DNA from: Albifimbria verrucaria
Lineage: Eukaryota; Ascomycota; Sordariomycetes; Hypocreales; Stachybotryaceae
Length of the DNA stretch: 64,000 nucleotides
Assembly: GCA_020081605.1 (NCBI GenBank)
Contig: JAHREC010000062.1
Location: 62,001 to 126,000 of the forward strand
Direction: 5' to 3'
Positions within the stretch are counted from its first letter, which is position 1. Every line of letters starts with the position of its first letter. This document shows, piece by piece, positions 34,880-47,664 of the stretch. Made by a program: the position numbers and the translations under genes. The notes under the pieces were generated by a model. It searched no databases. It saw only the letters and a list, made by a program, of their open reading frames with translations, and was not told where the DNA came from.

Positions 34880-35630
34880 TGGATATCCAGACTTGATGGT
34901 GTACATTTTTTCTTCTTCTTTCAAATTGAGAGATGGTCAATGGAATGGATTTTATAGAAGAATGAATCAAACATAGAAGATCTGGTTTGCCAGTGCTGGA
35001 CCCAGAAGGATTGCTTGCTCTATACCCGAGGAAGGATAAATTCTTGTACTACCAGTCACGACAAAGGTCAATCTTTTTCTCATCATCAATCATACACTTC
35101 TTCTTTGGTCAACCTAATCGCTCGGATCACTTAAACCAAGCCTGTGCTTGGTCGCGAAACCTCAGCAAGTCAGTCTCTGGGCCATGTTGATCGCGAACTT
35201 GCCGACTCAATTGCAGTTAGGAATAACCTTAGTGGCGTCACTCTTGGCCACTGGTGGTGTACGTCTTCCCAACCTGATCTCTTGGATTCGGACCTAACGA
35301 TTGTAGTAGTGGCACAAGAGCTATTAGCCTTCGCGCTGTCATCAACATTGCGCTCCATTTTCCTAATCTTTTACAAATCAGCCTGCGAATGCACAATGAC
35401 GAAGTACGGTCCCCTACATTCCATCAAGTGATTCGAAGTGAAATCGGCCAGACTCTTTCTAGAATCACTCCTACACTTTCTGCACTACCATCCTTCAATT
35501 TGATAATGTTCAGCCTGCACTTATGGATTCAAGACTGGAGTCAGACCTACTTAGTACCTGATGACGTATATTTCGATTCTTTATTTGACGTGATTCGAGC
35601 AACTACTGCATAATACGCCAGGTTGGGCCA
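34880..35630. other. Intergenic or undetected 5' part of hydrolase gene
   Basis: No clear domain. The N-terminal part of the downstream TAP-like hydrolase should lie around here but I could not read it. Confidence 0.35.
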
Positions 35631-35639
35631 GCTATCTAT

Positions 35640-37320
35640 ATGCGGTGTGATCGAAGGATCGCTGCTCCGGCCTGGCCAACATGCTCCTTTGCCAGAACCT
35701 TACTGTCAAAACAGTCCCAGTCCTGACAGTGGATCGTCAAGTGCCAGATCCCAACCCCGCTCATTGTTGGCTGGTAGAAATTGCAAAAACTAATCACAAT
35801 GATTCACAGCAAGCTATGCAGTATCAAGCCATAGAGGTGGTGAGCATGACCTGGTAACATGGGGCCCAAGGGCACAGCTCGCAGCTTTTACGTTTCTCAG
35901 GCTATAATACAGTATTTGACATTCAACTCGCAACATCTCCTAATCCTCTGATCGTCCTTATAGACGAGAATGACCAAGTTGCTGCTACAACTTTTGCGCA
36001 AGCAACGGTTGTTGCAGACGTGTGCGCAGAGCGAATGAGGGATGTTGGAGGTTATGTTGGAACAGCCTTTACGGCCCATGACGCGTTGAGCATTGTCGAT
36101 GCCCTCGTACAAGGTCCTCCAATCAATTACTACAGTTAGTTGAAGAAATATGGCTGGGTTCGGCTACATTTGAATTGACTGGCTCTCTATGGTAGGCTTA
36201 TCCTACGGCACAGCTCTTGGAGCAATCATCGCATCCATATTTCCTAACAGAATGCAGACGATGGTCCTGGACGGGGTGCTAAATCCTAATGAATATTGGA
36301 ACTCTCTGTGGGTAACAGTTGCTCAATTGACTGTGTTCTTATCTAGCATTAGCTCTTCTACATTGTACTTAGTTCGGGGTCAGCATGATCGCTGATGCTG
36401 GCAATACGTTCCATGCTATACTGCTAGAATGTGTAAAGACAGGCCCGCAGCGCAGCGCTCTCGCTAGAGATAATGTTACAGCAACAGAATTTGAAGCTAG
36501 GATCCAACAATTTATCGAGAGCTTAAAGTCTATCCAAATTCAAGTATAGCAGGGTGAACTCTGCTCGACTACATCAGTATGAAGTTTCGAACCCTGACGC
36601 AGATGTTAAGAGACCTTATGGGTGGGAAAGTTTCGCGTAGTATTGCTGCGATAAGGAAATACGTTAAATTGATTTTGGAAGACGTCTTAGAAGATGTATC
36701 ATTTTTAGGGATCTACTGCGGCGACAACTCGCAACGTGTAACTAAACTTGCAGACATCGCAGGTATCCAAGGAGAAGGCCACAAGACGAGTTGGATTGGT
36801 AGCAGTGGCCAGGTCTTTGGCAAAACTGCCCTACCACGTGCGCGATGGAACCTCGGTACTAGGGAACGTTATATGGGCGCCCTCCGTGTGAAGACTAAAA
36901 TCCAGTTCTTCTCATGTCTAGCACGTATGATCCTGCAACCCCCTTGTGTCGGCATACAATGCTAGTGCTTTGAGAGTAATGTTGTGGTTGAAAGAAAAGG
37001 ATTTGGGGTAAGTTCGACCGACTTTCTATTAGGACTAATAACATTATGTGTCTCAATATTTAAGACTACTAATGATATCTTTAGCACTGTGTAATTGCTT
37101 AAAAATCTAGGATAGCGGAGGAAACTGAGGAAATACTTTTAATACGTTAAGCTGCCTAAGGCCGGAACACAGTATGAAGTAGATGTGCCTGTATTCTATG
37201 CTAGGAGGAACCCTAACCAGACCCATCCAGGCCCTCTTCCAGCTATGATCATTTCTAACCATTTTGAGGCTCCTTGGCAAGAAAGTGGAGAAAGGGACAT
37301 GCATTTTCATTAGCCTGGGA
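35640..37320 (+). pseudogene. TAP-like alpha/beta hydrolase, heavily frame-broken
   Basis: Alpha/beta hydrolase of the tripeptidyl-aminopeptidase-like (TAP_C) class, usually secreted and about 600 residues. Readable pieces in order: HDLVTWGPR (the GHD..WDPRG loop, 35840s); VGTAFTAHDALSIVDAL (36050-36110, switching frame); the nucleophile elbow GLSYGTALGAIIAS plus VLDGVLNPNEYW (36189-36300); CVKTGPQRSALAR (36430s); KTSWIGSS and CARW-like ARWNLGTRERYMGALRVKTK (36790-36900); the acid loop STYDPATP at a C5 run (36939-36943). After an intron from about 37012 come the HC (catalytic His) and LPKAGTQYEVDVPVF near 37150-37190. All three catalytic positions are present, but at least five frame changes occur. 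Confidence 0.6.
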
Positions 37321-37664
37321 TGTGATTTTAGAAAAAGAAGCAGGATATGTGTTTGAAGAGAGCCGCCGCCCGCTTTCTGGTTATCACTTGCTGATTTTAT
37401 ACTCAAGCATATTTTAATACAATTTTCATTCTTCTATACTTTTTAGGCCTCTTTTCGGACTCGCACTGATAGTAGATTCCCTTCTACCTAGCTAACTGTT
37501 CATTCTATTGTTTAACATACCTTGCTTGAGGTGGGACAACTTTGGCGGAGACGATCTAAACTGGCGGCTCTTGGAGATTTAGCTCAGTATGATTCATAAT
37601 GATTAGCATAACACTAGTACTTAGATTCCACGTGATTATTGTCTCAAAGCTGAATGAGGGAGCA

Positions 37665-37671
37665 TATAAAT
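37665..37671 (+). promoter_or_regulatory. TATA-like element
   Basis: TATAAAT 120 bp before the ATG at 37785; a second TATAAAA lies a few bases downstream. Confidence 0.5.
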
Positions 37672-37784
37672 CCGAATATAAAAAGGAGGTCCCAGAGATT
37701 GGTCTCTGCCTACCCAATGTACTAGCTGACCCCAAATCTTACCAATCGCAACTTTAAAGGGCTAATCTACAGCTATTTCATAAG

Positions 37785-39145
37785 ATGACGTCTTTGAAGA
37801 ACGAAGCGCTCATTTTTGGCGCTTCCGGTCTTATTGGCTGGGCTGTTGTCAATCAAACCTTATCCGGCTACCCACAGTCAGGCACGTTTTCCAAGGTGAC
37901 TGCTGTGGTCAATCGTTCTCTAGACGAAAGCGACTTCCACTGGCCTGCCCTATCACCTGAGAGACCAGAGCTTCGCATAATTTCGGGAATTGATCTTTTC
38001 AACAGCTCAGCCGAAGGATTAGCCATGTCATTGAGAGACAAGCTAGATGATGCCGGAAACATAACCCATGTGTTCTACTTTGGTTAGTAATGTCGAGAAA
38101 TTGTGAAAACAAGAATGACTCATGCGCGTGGTAGTGTTCAAGCCAATGGAAAATGATGTTGAAGAAGCAAAAATTAATTGTACAATGATGGGGAAAGTGG
38201 CATACGCCATGAATCAATTGTCTCCCCGACTAAAGTCATTCGTGTACTCCGGTGGCACAAGGGTAAAGCTCACATTCCTCTACAAGCGGTGGATTACTTA
38301 CACGTTACCGTTAGGGCTATGGCATATATGACCCGAATGGCATATTCAGCCCTCCGCTGGAAGAATCCATGGCCGAATGTCTCCCAGAAGACTACAAGAA
38401 AACAGTTGCTTATCCCTTCTACAGAAGTCTTCTTTCCAAGGCTTGCGAAGGCAAAGACTGGAATTGGACTGAAGTATGCCCAGATGCAGTCGTATGTTAT
38501 ATAATTGTCACTTCAGTGACCGGATATCTTTATTAACATGCCGCTCAGGTTGGCTTTACTCGAACGGATCAGCTTTTTCACTAGCTTTACATTGGGCACA
38601 GTATCTCTCTCTTCTCTCTCACAAGAGTGACACTGGGACCAGCGCTGGAGGCTTGATATTAAAGAAGAGAATTCCTTTTCCTGGGAATATGGCAACATGG
38701 AATGCTAAATTTACCCCAGTGTCATCGCAGACATTGGGCCGAGCTTCAATCTACGCAGCACTCAACCCCAACCTATGTGGGGAAAATAATCAATGTTGCA
38801 GACAACCACCAGCCTGTTTGTTTTGGTGAAATTTGGCCTTCTCTTGCTGCTTGGTTTGGCTTGGAAGGGGTTGAGCCAGACGAAAGCAGTGAGACGGCCT
38901 TGAAGCCAGGAGAGTATGTGGCACAATACAAACACCTCTTTGATAAAGCCGGGCGCCCCAAAGCTGAAATAGCAGGAGTAGGAGATGGAGCAAAACAATT
39001 AGATAGTGTAGGTTGGTGGCTAGGCTTCGATCGGCAGCTGAGCCTGGATCGTCTTCGAGTGGTCGGTTTTACTGAGGAAATAAACCCCGTGGCGGGCTGG
39101 TTGGAAGCTTTTCAAAAGTTTCGGGAGTCTGGAATTATAATCTAA
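37785..39145 (+). CDS. PRISE-type SDR reductase (iridoid-synthase-like fold)
   Basis: NAD(P)H-dependent short-chain dehydrogenase/reductase of the atypical PRISE group (progesterone 5-beta-reductase/iridoid synthase-like), reducing activated C=C bonds. Rossmann motif ALIFGASGLIGWAVV; then THVFYF-V-FKPMEND, NCTMMGKVAYAMNQLSPRLK, FVYSGGTR-GYGIYDPNGIF, CPDAV-VGF and LALHWAQYLSLL. IPFPGNMATWNAKFTPV, then RASIYAALNP and IINVADNHQPVCFGEIWPSL follow, then a C-terminus at 39145. Three short introns (38083-38134, 38263-38314, 38492-38548) join conserved segments exactly. Frame breaks occur near 38556 and at the G4 run 38779-38782. Full length of about 390 residues matches the fungal family. Probably acts on a specialised-metabolite intermediate. 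Confidence 0.8.
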
Positions 39146-39149
39146 TTTA

Positions 39150-42100
39150 TCTAATAAAATCTATTCAGATTTGCTCTTTTTTAGTGTGTATGGTTTTGTG
39201 CGACAAATACACGCCGCAGTTGTTATGGAGCAGGCAGACATATGGCATTTGGCAATTGCTATAAATGAAAGGGGTAAAGTAGTGTGCAAAAATTCATAGA
39301 GAGGCCACCGTTCACTTGTATACTGCTTCTTGAAGAGCAGCAAGAATTGTCAGCCTGCTTGAGCCATTCCTCTTGGACTTGAAGAAAACCGTATGAGGAG
39401 ACATGAAGAAATGAGCTTGCAGTTCATGGAAACGGCTGAAAAATACAAACGAAGGACGAGAAGGGCTGTAAGGAAGCTGTTGTTCGGCTCAGCCAGACTT
39501 GGGTGCAGTGCAAACAGTGACGAGAATATCATATGAACCAACAGTGGATTGATATGGTCGGCAATGCTGTGAAGTAGTTCCTAAGCCTAATAATCACTAG
39601 ATTTAACAAACCACTGTTAAACTTAAAGGCCCCTGCTTGCCTAATATGAACCAAGTGTCTCAGTCTTTATTGTGAAGAGCGACTATATAATCAATAATTC
39701 TACTCCTCCTTTGGACTGTGGTATCTTCAGGAAGTTACTGCATTTTATGACGCCGGATTGTGGCCAATTTCCGCCACCATGGGACTCGTAATCACTCAAT
39801 TCATTTTCAATAGATACTCCCTTGTGTAGTATTCTAGCATTTACAATCTCCACCAGTATCCATGGCATCGGACCAGAAATCTCTTTTGTCAGTGCACTTG
39901 GAGTGGATACACAACGCGTCGCGAAAGAGTTGAACTTTGGTTGGGCAGTGAAAGTGACGATTATATGAATTGAGTTTGATTCAGCAGTAGGAGCGGCTTA
40001 TGTTTGGACGGCCGGGACCGCGACGAGGCTCATAGCGAGAGGCTATCCGATTCTAGTTAGTGTACAGTGCCAAGAAGAGATTTATAGAGACACGCCATGA
40101 CTCTATACATGGTGTGCTATTGGGGGTATTTTGGCAAGGTGTAAGTGTATGATAAACGGGCTGCATGCACAACTGCTCTGTGGGAAAATGGGGATAAGGC
40201 GAAGTGGGATGGAGATTTAGCAATGATTTATAACAATACTATATTGCCATAGTGATTCACTAGCAACCGAAGAGATGTTCCGAATAATTTCAAATAACAG
40301 TACAGCAGGCTCCAATCTATTGCCTTGAAATGAATAACCCTGGTGCAAGGACGCGGTTAGTTTGTCTTAAACCAGAGTGAAGGATTCGCCTTCGAGCTTT
40401 TTTCTGATCATTAATCTAGCTACGCTAATAAATCCTGAGTTTAGACAGGCTTCTAGTCACAAAGGTGAAGATTAAACCGGCTGAGAAAGTGACCCCATTC
40501 CTATTTTTTTCCTATGAAGCCTATAATGTGTACATGAGTTAGGGAGCCATTACCTACTTGAAATTCACTAGATTCCAACTGCAATGTATCTCAGTGCCGC
40601 CAGCATTGGAGGCCCAATAAACGGACATTGCCTTGCCCGATCCTAAGGTGGCACAGAAGTACTTTGATAGCAATTGAAAAGTCTCAAAAACAATTAGGCT
40701 TGTTCAATCTCATATCCCGACACAGATTTTCTAGCCAGTTTGCCATTGTTATTCAGTATAACGTGAGTGGGAAATAAAACATGTCGTCATGTAGCCAATG
40801 AATAGGAGACGATGACATTTAGAAATCTTCAAGTCCCACCGCATTCCGCAGCTTATTTCAGAGCTTTATCTCGTTCAGAGCCAGGCAGAAGTCACATCAT
40901 TACTGCTGCAGGGGCTTTGGTGCATACGGGGAATATGACACAAGTACCAATAGGCCAGTCCGAGTGTTCTGCTGATAGGTGGGATGTTCGTCCCAGAATC
41001 ACGATCATTATACAAACATGGATGTGTTTGATATCAACTGGTCCTATAACAATCATCATGGGACAGATACAACCAGTATTCGTGCCCACGTTGAAAAGAA
41101 AGGTTATATGTTACTTGTTCGTTAGCACCTTTGAGCCCGACTAGCCAAACAACGCCAAACCAAAGTTGCCGGCAAAGGAAAGGCGATGAAGGATTAGCCC
41201 AAATGAAATTGCCTAGTTCTCAACAACGCGAATGCGTGGACTGTCATGTCTTTATTGTGTCATATTCGCCGACTTAATAGGCCATGATAGTATCGGTCCT
41301 CATACTACTGACGGTGAAGCGTGGCTATTTGCGAACATGCGTGCTAAATACTAGCATTTCTCAACGAAAGTATAAGACGAGAATAGGAGCAAAACCCATG
41401 ACTTAAGGCTCACGCCAACACACTCTGTCAATCATTTATAAATCCTTGTGAAGAAATATGAGAGCAATAACTTGATCATTAGCCTCTAGAATACTGAAAG
41501 AACCCGCTCTCAATCGACAAGGAGTGCATAACGCAAAACAAGTATAGCACGATCGGAACTTTCACGGGGCCAATTATATAACGCTACTTTGTATCAAAAC
41601 TTATATTTCAAACAATTAGAACAGAACGTCGGATTCAATATAATGAACTGTAATCTTGAGACGTGATGAATGAGCAATTGAAATAAACATAGGTTGTTTT
41701 TAGAAGTAATATAATAACAGAATTTAGTATTATAATATATATAAATGATATCTTTATGTAATATACTATTGTATGAATACTTTAATATAATAAATTCTAA
41801 AAATCTCTAATATAATATGTCTGCTTATTGTTTATAATTTATACAATAATTCTTCTCCACCTGTTATTATCTAACATGTCGAAAAAGCCACACGTCCTGC
41901 AAATGGTAAGCAGCCTCTAGCACGTGCTCATGTCATTAACCCAAAAGCGCAGGTGCTTATGCAGGAATGCCGATCAATGCAACCTCACTTGCACTTTCCT
42001 GTTCAAAGATATGGGATTTGTAGTTGCCCACCTGACCACGTCAATTCCCTCGCCAGTCATATCTCAGTTTGTCACCCCTTGTAAAGGAAACCTTGTTCTT

Positions 42101-42320
42101 TTGTGGTAATCCTGCATCTTTCTTTGGAACCTAGACTTATATGAGGGACTACGGTCCCCACAGGATGCAGAGGAAAAATCGAGAATAGTTGCATTAATTG
42201 AGCCTATTTGTGCACTCTGCGTGCCGGATATCGCATCGATAAACTTTGCCCAAAAAGTTCCTGCTGTCCTGATATCAGATCGCTAAACTACGCAACGGAC
42301 CTCATTGTTACCAATGCTCC
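39150..42320. other. Gene-poor region
   Basis: Three kilobases without a recognisable gene. A plus-strand frame at 40812-41144 has no motif I can name, and neighbouring frames are equally open. The distal part is AT-rich. Confidence 0.45.
41680..41870. repeat. AT-rich island
   Basis: About 190 bp of nearly pure A/T (AATATAATAAATTCTAAAAA type) with no coding content, resembling a RIP-mutated remnant. Confidence 0.5.
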
Positions 42321-42324
42321 TGCA

Positions 42325-44134
42325 ATGGCGTCAGTCTTTCTCTTTACTGGCTGGCTGTTTGGCCCTATTGCCTTATGTATCGCAATGATGCTTGTTTATT
42401 TTACGAGTCTTCTGCGGAGGCCTCCTGTGCAGAAAGGTGCCCTAAGCTCGCCCAGGGATGGCCATTTCTCGGTTCAATTGGCTTTTACCAGTCACGCCAA
42501 CAATTTATGACATTGGAGAAAGAGAAGACAGCAAGCGGCCAATTTAGCTTCTCATATGGACCCTTCAATATAATTGCACTTTCTGGTCACGCGGCTAGAG
42601 ATAGCTTTTATTCGTCACGCTCCTTGGACTTGCTTTCCGCGTGGGTTCCTCAACAACTTATTCATCAGGATTATTAAACTCACTATCCTTTATCGAGTAT
42701 AGGTTCTACAAGCTATATGCAGCTGCGCCTGAAATAGAATTATTCGGTAGAGATCTTGCTGATTCCTTCCTTCAGACTTTTAAGAAGTTCGTACAAAGGG
42801 ACTACCTGGCTTCAAATCTTGATAGATTTGTTTCAGATGCCTACACGTCACTCGCAAGCCTGAACCCTAACGTCCCTATGAATCCTTTTGACCACGTCTT
42901 TTTACTTATCTACCAGCTTTCACACCGCTCTTTAGGCTGCAATGAAATAGCAGAGAATCCTAAGCTTCTAGTTCATACAATGGAAATTGTCCGTGCAATA
43001 GACTGGACATCGGGATTTCAAATTATGTTCACAGGCTTGCCGACTTATCCTAGGATCAAAAAACACATCGCTGGCCTGAGGCTTTACTGGATTTTAAATC
43101 ATGCCATTAATAAGAGAAGAAAAACAGGACAAAGACAGACTGATACAATGCAAGTCTTAATGGATCAAGGCTATAGCAACACTCTAATTTCTTGCGTAAG
43201 TACTCAACCTAATTCAGTATTATACCAATCAAGGCACAACCTTATAATATTCTTCTAGTTTATTGTCGCTGGAATTTTTGCTGCGGTTACAAACACTGGC
43301 AATCAAGCAGCATGGGTTTTATGCCACCTTGCTCATAACCGAGAATGGTATAACAAAGTCAGAGAGGAAGTTGATGCTGTCATTTTAAAACAAAAAGAGC
43401 ATTCTTACGGCAGCGACAAAACTGTGCTCCAAGCGCTGCAGCACCTCTCTATTGGGGCCTGGGAGACGTCATTCCCATCAATCGACCTGGCACTTCGCGA
43501 GTCCATTCGGTTAAATATGGCTGGCGTGTCGTTTCGTTTGAATGTTGGGTCTCAAGATGTAGGAATTGGCGACTCAGACGAAGTAATTCCACCTAAAGTT
43601 TATGCTGTATGTGCCTTTCATTTCAATTTGCTTCAGTGTCCGAATAACTACTAATGGGGCCGCCCTAGGTATATGATATGGACGATATCCATTTCGACGA
43701 GTCGGTTTACGCTAATCCGACCAAATGGGACCCCTCTCGCTATCTGCCTGGCCGTGAAGAACACAAGAAAAGAGCCCATGGCTATCTTGGTTGGGGAGTG
43801 GCCTCCATCCGTGCCGTAAGACCAACAAACCTTGGCCATAAAACATTCTGAGTTGCTAACATCCACCCTTGCCCTGCAGCTGGCCAGAAAGTAATATATG
43901 ACGCTGATTTGTAAGAAAATGATATTGTTTCGCTAATGAAGACGTTAGTTTGCCCAACTGGAGGTCACCATCACAACGGTGATGCTTATTGCACATTATG
44001 ATTTCCAATTGTGCGATAAAGCAGGACAGCATTGGACAAAACCAATGCCGTCTGTGGATCACGGTAATTTCCTCGGGACTAAACGGCCAAAGGAACTGGT
44101 TTATCTTAGATGTGTTCCTAGGTCAAGGGTTTGA
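42325..44134 (+). CDS. Cytochrome P450 (CYP7/prostacyclin-synthase-like clade), frame breaks
   Basis: Haem-thiolate monooxygenase with an N-terminal membrane anchor (ASVFLFTGWLFGPIALCIAM). The proximal part reads KLAQGWPFLGSIGFYQSR and FSFSYGPFNIIALSGHAARD. The I-helix region AGIFAAVTNTGNQAAWVLCH lacks the usual acid-Thr pair and instead has Asn/Thr, as seen in non-monooxygenase-like P450s. The ExxR helix is LALRESIRLNMAG, followed by DESVYANPTKWDPSRYLPG and the haem loop GWG.SGLHPC-PGQK-FAQLEV. Introns: 43196-43258, 43607-43668, 43816-43879 and 43891-43948; the last two enclose an 11-nt exon. Frame breaks occur near 42440 (CCC), near 42635 and at the G4 run 43793-43796. The weak I-helix suggests an isomerase, dehydratase or sterol-type P450 rather than a classical hydroxylase (inference). 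Confidence 0.75.
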
Positions 44135-44139
44135 AGGTT

Positions 44140-45915
44140 CAAACGCCTAGACTCCTTCTGCACTGCTATAGAACACAAGTTGATACTTTACCCGGGCTAG
44201 TGCAAATGCTTGGGAACGCGTTCAAGGAGATAATCAACTCTAGACTTGTCATTATGGCCCATTGCGCCGCAATTTTTCTGATAGACTAACAAACAAAGAC
44301 AAAATGTCAGGGAACTTAAATTGAAGCCTATTCTTAACTCATCCTTATACATTTAATATGTCTTTCGCTAATTTCTGTGAACTGGGTGTAATCCGCAGGT
44401 GCGATTGGCATTCAATGAACCCATATTAGTTCCTAAGTAACTGACGCCCGCAAGGGTTACTTGAGGCAAAAAACAACTAGCAAACGATATCATTCCATGG
44501 GGAGCTGGAGAGACCCGTGAACGGCCTTTTTATTATCTAGGTTTTGAACGGAGAAATCTACATATATACTGGCAATCGGGATACTAAAAGCATATAATAT
44601 AATAGATCGCCTGTAGCGAAAAATGTGTATCCAATTATGTTTCCGGTTATACTCTTGCCTAACTGGCCCTCGCAGAGTTGCTGCCTCTTGGGAAATGAAA
44701 AAATAACTATATTAACTGTGCCGGGTTTGCAATATTACATGCATGGGGCTTTTCTCTTCAATCTATCGATCTAAGAAAATTATTTCTTCTTGCTTCTCTT
44801 GAATCTGCCATATCGAAGATTCAACTTTTCTTCCAACTGCAATATCATAACATCTTGATGCCAATGCGGCATATCATGGCTCGCTAATGAGGACCGTCAA
44901 CTCCTCCACCGGCTAGACATATGCATTTGCCATCGCTAACCGATAAAAGGCTCTATATCTTGGCCGCGGGGGTGCCTACAATGCACTTTGGCGTGTCTGG
45001 CAGCAGGACGCCAAGGTCCTCAGCCAGGTGCAGACGAGGGTCTTTGAGTTCCGTCTTCGTGAAACTGCCAAAGACTCTTGAGAATATTTATGGTTTTACT
45101 AAAAAACGATTCTCTCTAGATTAATAAACAGATGTATTTATATATTCTTCCTTTCTTTAAACAAAATCAATGTTAAGATCATCTAACCTCTTCTGTTAGG
45201 ACTCTTTTTACGTGTGTCTCCCCTGCATCATGCATGTCAGGCACGGCACGTGACCTGACTCGGGCCATCGGGTTGCTGGCATCAAGTCTTATGCCTGTCA
45301 AGGCCAGACAAGGCAGGCATTGTAGACAACCAGGCGGCCGCCGTAGACAAGGGGGCCACAATAGGAACATTTAGGTAAACAAAACCCCTCTACTCAACGG
45401 CTTCTGAGGAAATTTGCCAGGGGCCGTATCTCATCGAATGTGGTCAGCTTCCATAGGGGTCACGAGCCCCACGGCGTCTTAGTCAACATGCTGGTACATA
45501 AAGTAACTTAATATCGTTCTATCGATACTGGAAATACAATGTAGATCTTCGTAAAGTCACTAAATATCGGGATTCCTATCATTAGCTAGCTAATGTCACC
45601 ACTTTTCCCCAGTTTTAATTGGATCACGTCCATGTTGGATACCTAAATGGAGGCTGACCGCATTCAATAAGACGATCAGTACACCTTCAAATATCATCAC
45701 ATGGCTCGAGCTGATCCCGTACAGGAAACATGCCCAGCTTTGGCCCCCGTCTACGGATGTATATCCCTGCGTTAATCCTAGACTGTGAGGCCTGACGACC
45801 ATTCCATAGCCAGGCCCGTAGAGACATCATTTAAGAAGGCTGCCATCCACTTTCAGATGAATGCTCTACTCAGACTCAGCAGCTTCAATACTTTTCCTAC
45901 ATATTCTTGAGACTT
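44140..45915. other. Intergenic, no gene recognised
   Basis: Only short frames, none with a motif. It probably contains the 3' flank of the first P450 and the promoter of the next. Confidence 0.45.
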
Positions 45916-45919
45916 CTAG

Positions 45920-47660
45920 ATGAGTGTAGGCATGGACAACTTAAGAATTGTTTCCAGCACAGCCTGGGAGATCCATCTCTCTCATCCTATTATTGCGGTC
46001 ATCTCTTGGGTAGCCATCCACCCCCATCTTCCTTCTCTTCTTCATAAGATTAATCATCAAATGTTAGATTCTGGTGTGGTTACTAGGGAGGGCTTGTTAT
46101 AATGTCTTTTTCCACCCGCTGCGCAATTTCCCGGGTCCACTCACAGCGCGTGCAAGCCGTGTGTGGAAGACTCATAAGCTCGTGGCGGGAACTTTGCCCC
46201 AGAGCATTAAGCAGCTTCATGAGAAATACGGGCCCGTTGTTCGCTTTGCTCCAACTCAGCTTTCTTTTATCGACTCACAAGCCTGGAGAGATATATACGG
46301 CCACCATGGAGACTACGAAATGTCAAAGGATAATAATTTCTACCGGCCCATGGGAGACCGCGTACCTGACAGCATCATCACAGCAGACCGCGCCAGCCAC
46401 AGTGTGCTCCGCCGCCAACTATCACATGGTTTCTCTGACCGCTGCATGCGCGAACAAAATCCTATTATTACGAATTATGTGGATCTGCTTATCCGTCGCC
46501 TGCGAGAGCACTCCAGGAGTGGTGAGAAACCAGTTGACATGACTGCTTGGTTTAACTACACAACATTCGATATTATTGGCAATCTTGGCTTTGGCTCGGA
46601 TTTTGGCTGCCTTGAGAGATCCTATTACCACCCCTCTGTTGATGCAATCGCGAATAATCTTCGAGACAACTTTCTCTTGCAACTCCTTATCCAAGGCCTT
46701 CCCGGTTTTATCTTGTATCTCGCTAGCCAGCTTGGCATGTTCAAGGGACGAGACCAGCATATATCGTACTCCAAGAAAAAAATTGACGATCGTATGGCTC
46801 TGGGCCACGAGAGACCCGATTTCATTGAAGGTCTACTCAAAAAGAAAGACCAAATTGTAAGTCTTGGCTCACCACTCTCAGTCCCATAATACTGTATTAA
46901 CCAAGAGACCTTCAGACACGAGATGAAGTGGAGATGACTGCCTCGGTCCTACTGGTTGCTGGCTCTGAAACAACAGCCACTCTCATGAGTGGTGCCCTGT
47001 TCTTGATTGGGTCAAATCGGCCTGTCCTGGAGGAGTTGACCCGTGAGGTCCGAACTACGTTCAACGATGAAGCAGAGATTACTTTAAATTCTGTCCAGAA
47101 CTTAAAATACATGCTGGCGTGCCTCAATGAGTCGCTGCGAATGTACCCACCTGTTCCCGTTGGTCTGCCAAGAATTGTACCCAAAGGAGGGCATGAAATT
47201 GCTGGATACTGGGTTCCCCAGGATCTGAGTTTGCCTTCAGGGTTTATGGATCCAGGGCCGGATGCTAACTTTTGAAGACATCGGTCGCTGTCTGGCAACT
47301 CGCGGCCAACTACAGCAAAAGAAACTTTGCAGATGCTGAAAACTTCCACCCTGATCGATACATGGGTTCCGAAAAGTTTGCCACGGACGACCTCAGCGCT
47401 TCACAGCCATTTAGCATTGGACCCCGCAATTGCGTCGGCCAGAAGTATGTTCCCAAATTCATTCATCTCACTCCTTTCAATGCTAATAAACTCTTTCAAG
47501 CATGGCATATGCCGAGATGCGACTCATCATTGCTCGAATCTTGTTCAACTTTGATATTGAACTCGCCCCAGGTGCGGAGGATTGGATCAAGCGGCAGCAG
47601 ATCTTTACATTGTGGCAAAAACCGCAACTTCCTGTTCTACTGAAGGCAGTTGCCCACTGA
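45920..47660 (+). CDS. Cytochrome P450 (fungal CYP3-clan-like)
   Basis: ER-anchored monooxygenase. After an N-terminal hydrophobic part (frame unsettled around 46074-46090) it reads CYNVFFHPLRNFPGPLTAR and LHEKYGPVVRFAPTQLSFID. The I-helix LLVAGSETTATLMSG has the canonical acid-Thr pair. The ExxR helix is LNESLRMYPPVPVGLPRIV, followed by NFHPDRYMGSEKF and the complete haem signature FSIGPRNCVGQ. The C-terminus ends at 47660 after MAYAEMRLIIARILFNFDIE. Introns: 46857-46916; a short one near 47230-47275 with GCTAAC branch site, whose exact donor is uncertain; and one from about 47445 to 47502 (GTATGT..CAAG) giving GQN-MAYAEMR. The pattern 'FFHPL..FPGP' with 'GQNMAYAEMR' is common in fungal P450s such as trichothecene C-15 hydroxylases. 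Catalytic features look intact. Confidence 0.85.
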
Positions 47661-47664
47661 TTCT

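Noticed and set aside
40812..41144. 110-residue plus-strand frame
   Set aside because: No start context or domain, and adjacent frames are equally open; not separable from chance.
45179..45370. Cys/Pro-rich small minus-strand frame as a possible secreted peptide
   Set aside because: Located in a locally GC-rich inverted-repeat patch, no signal peptide and no support from neighbouring sequence.
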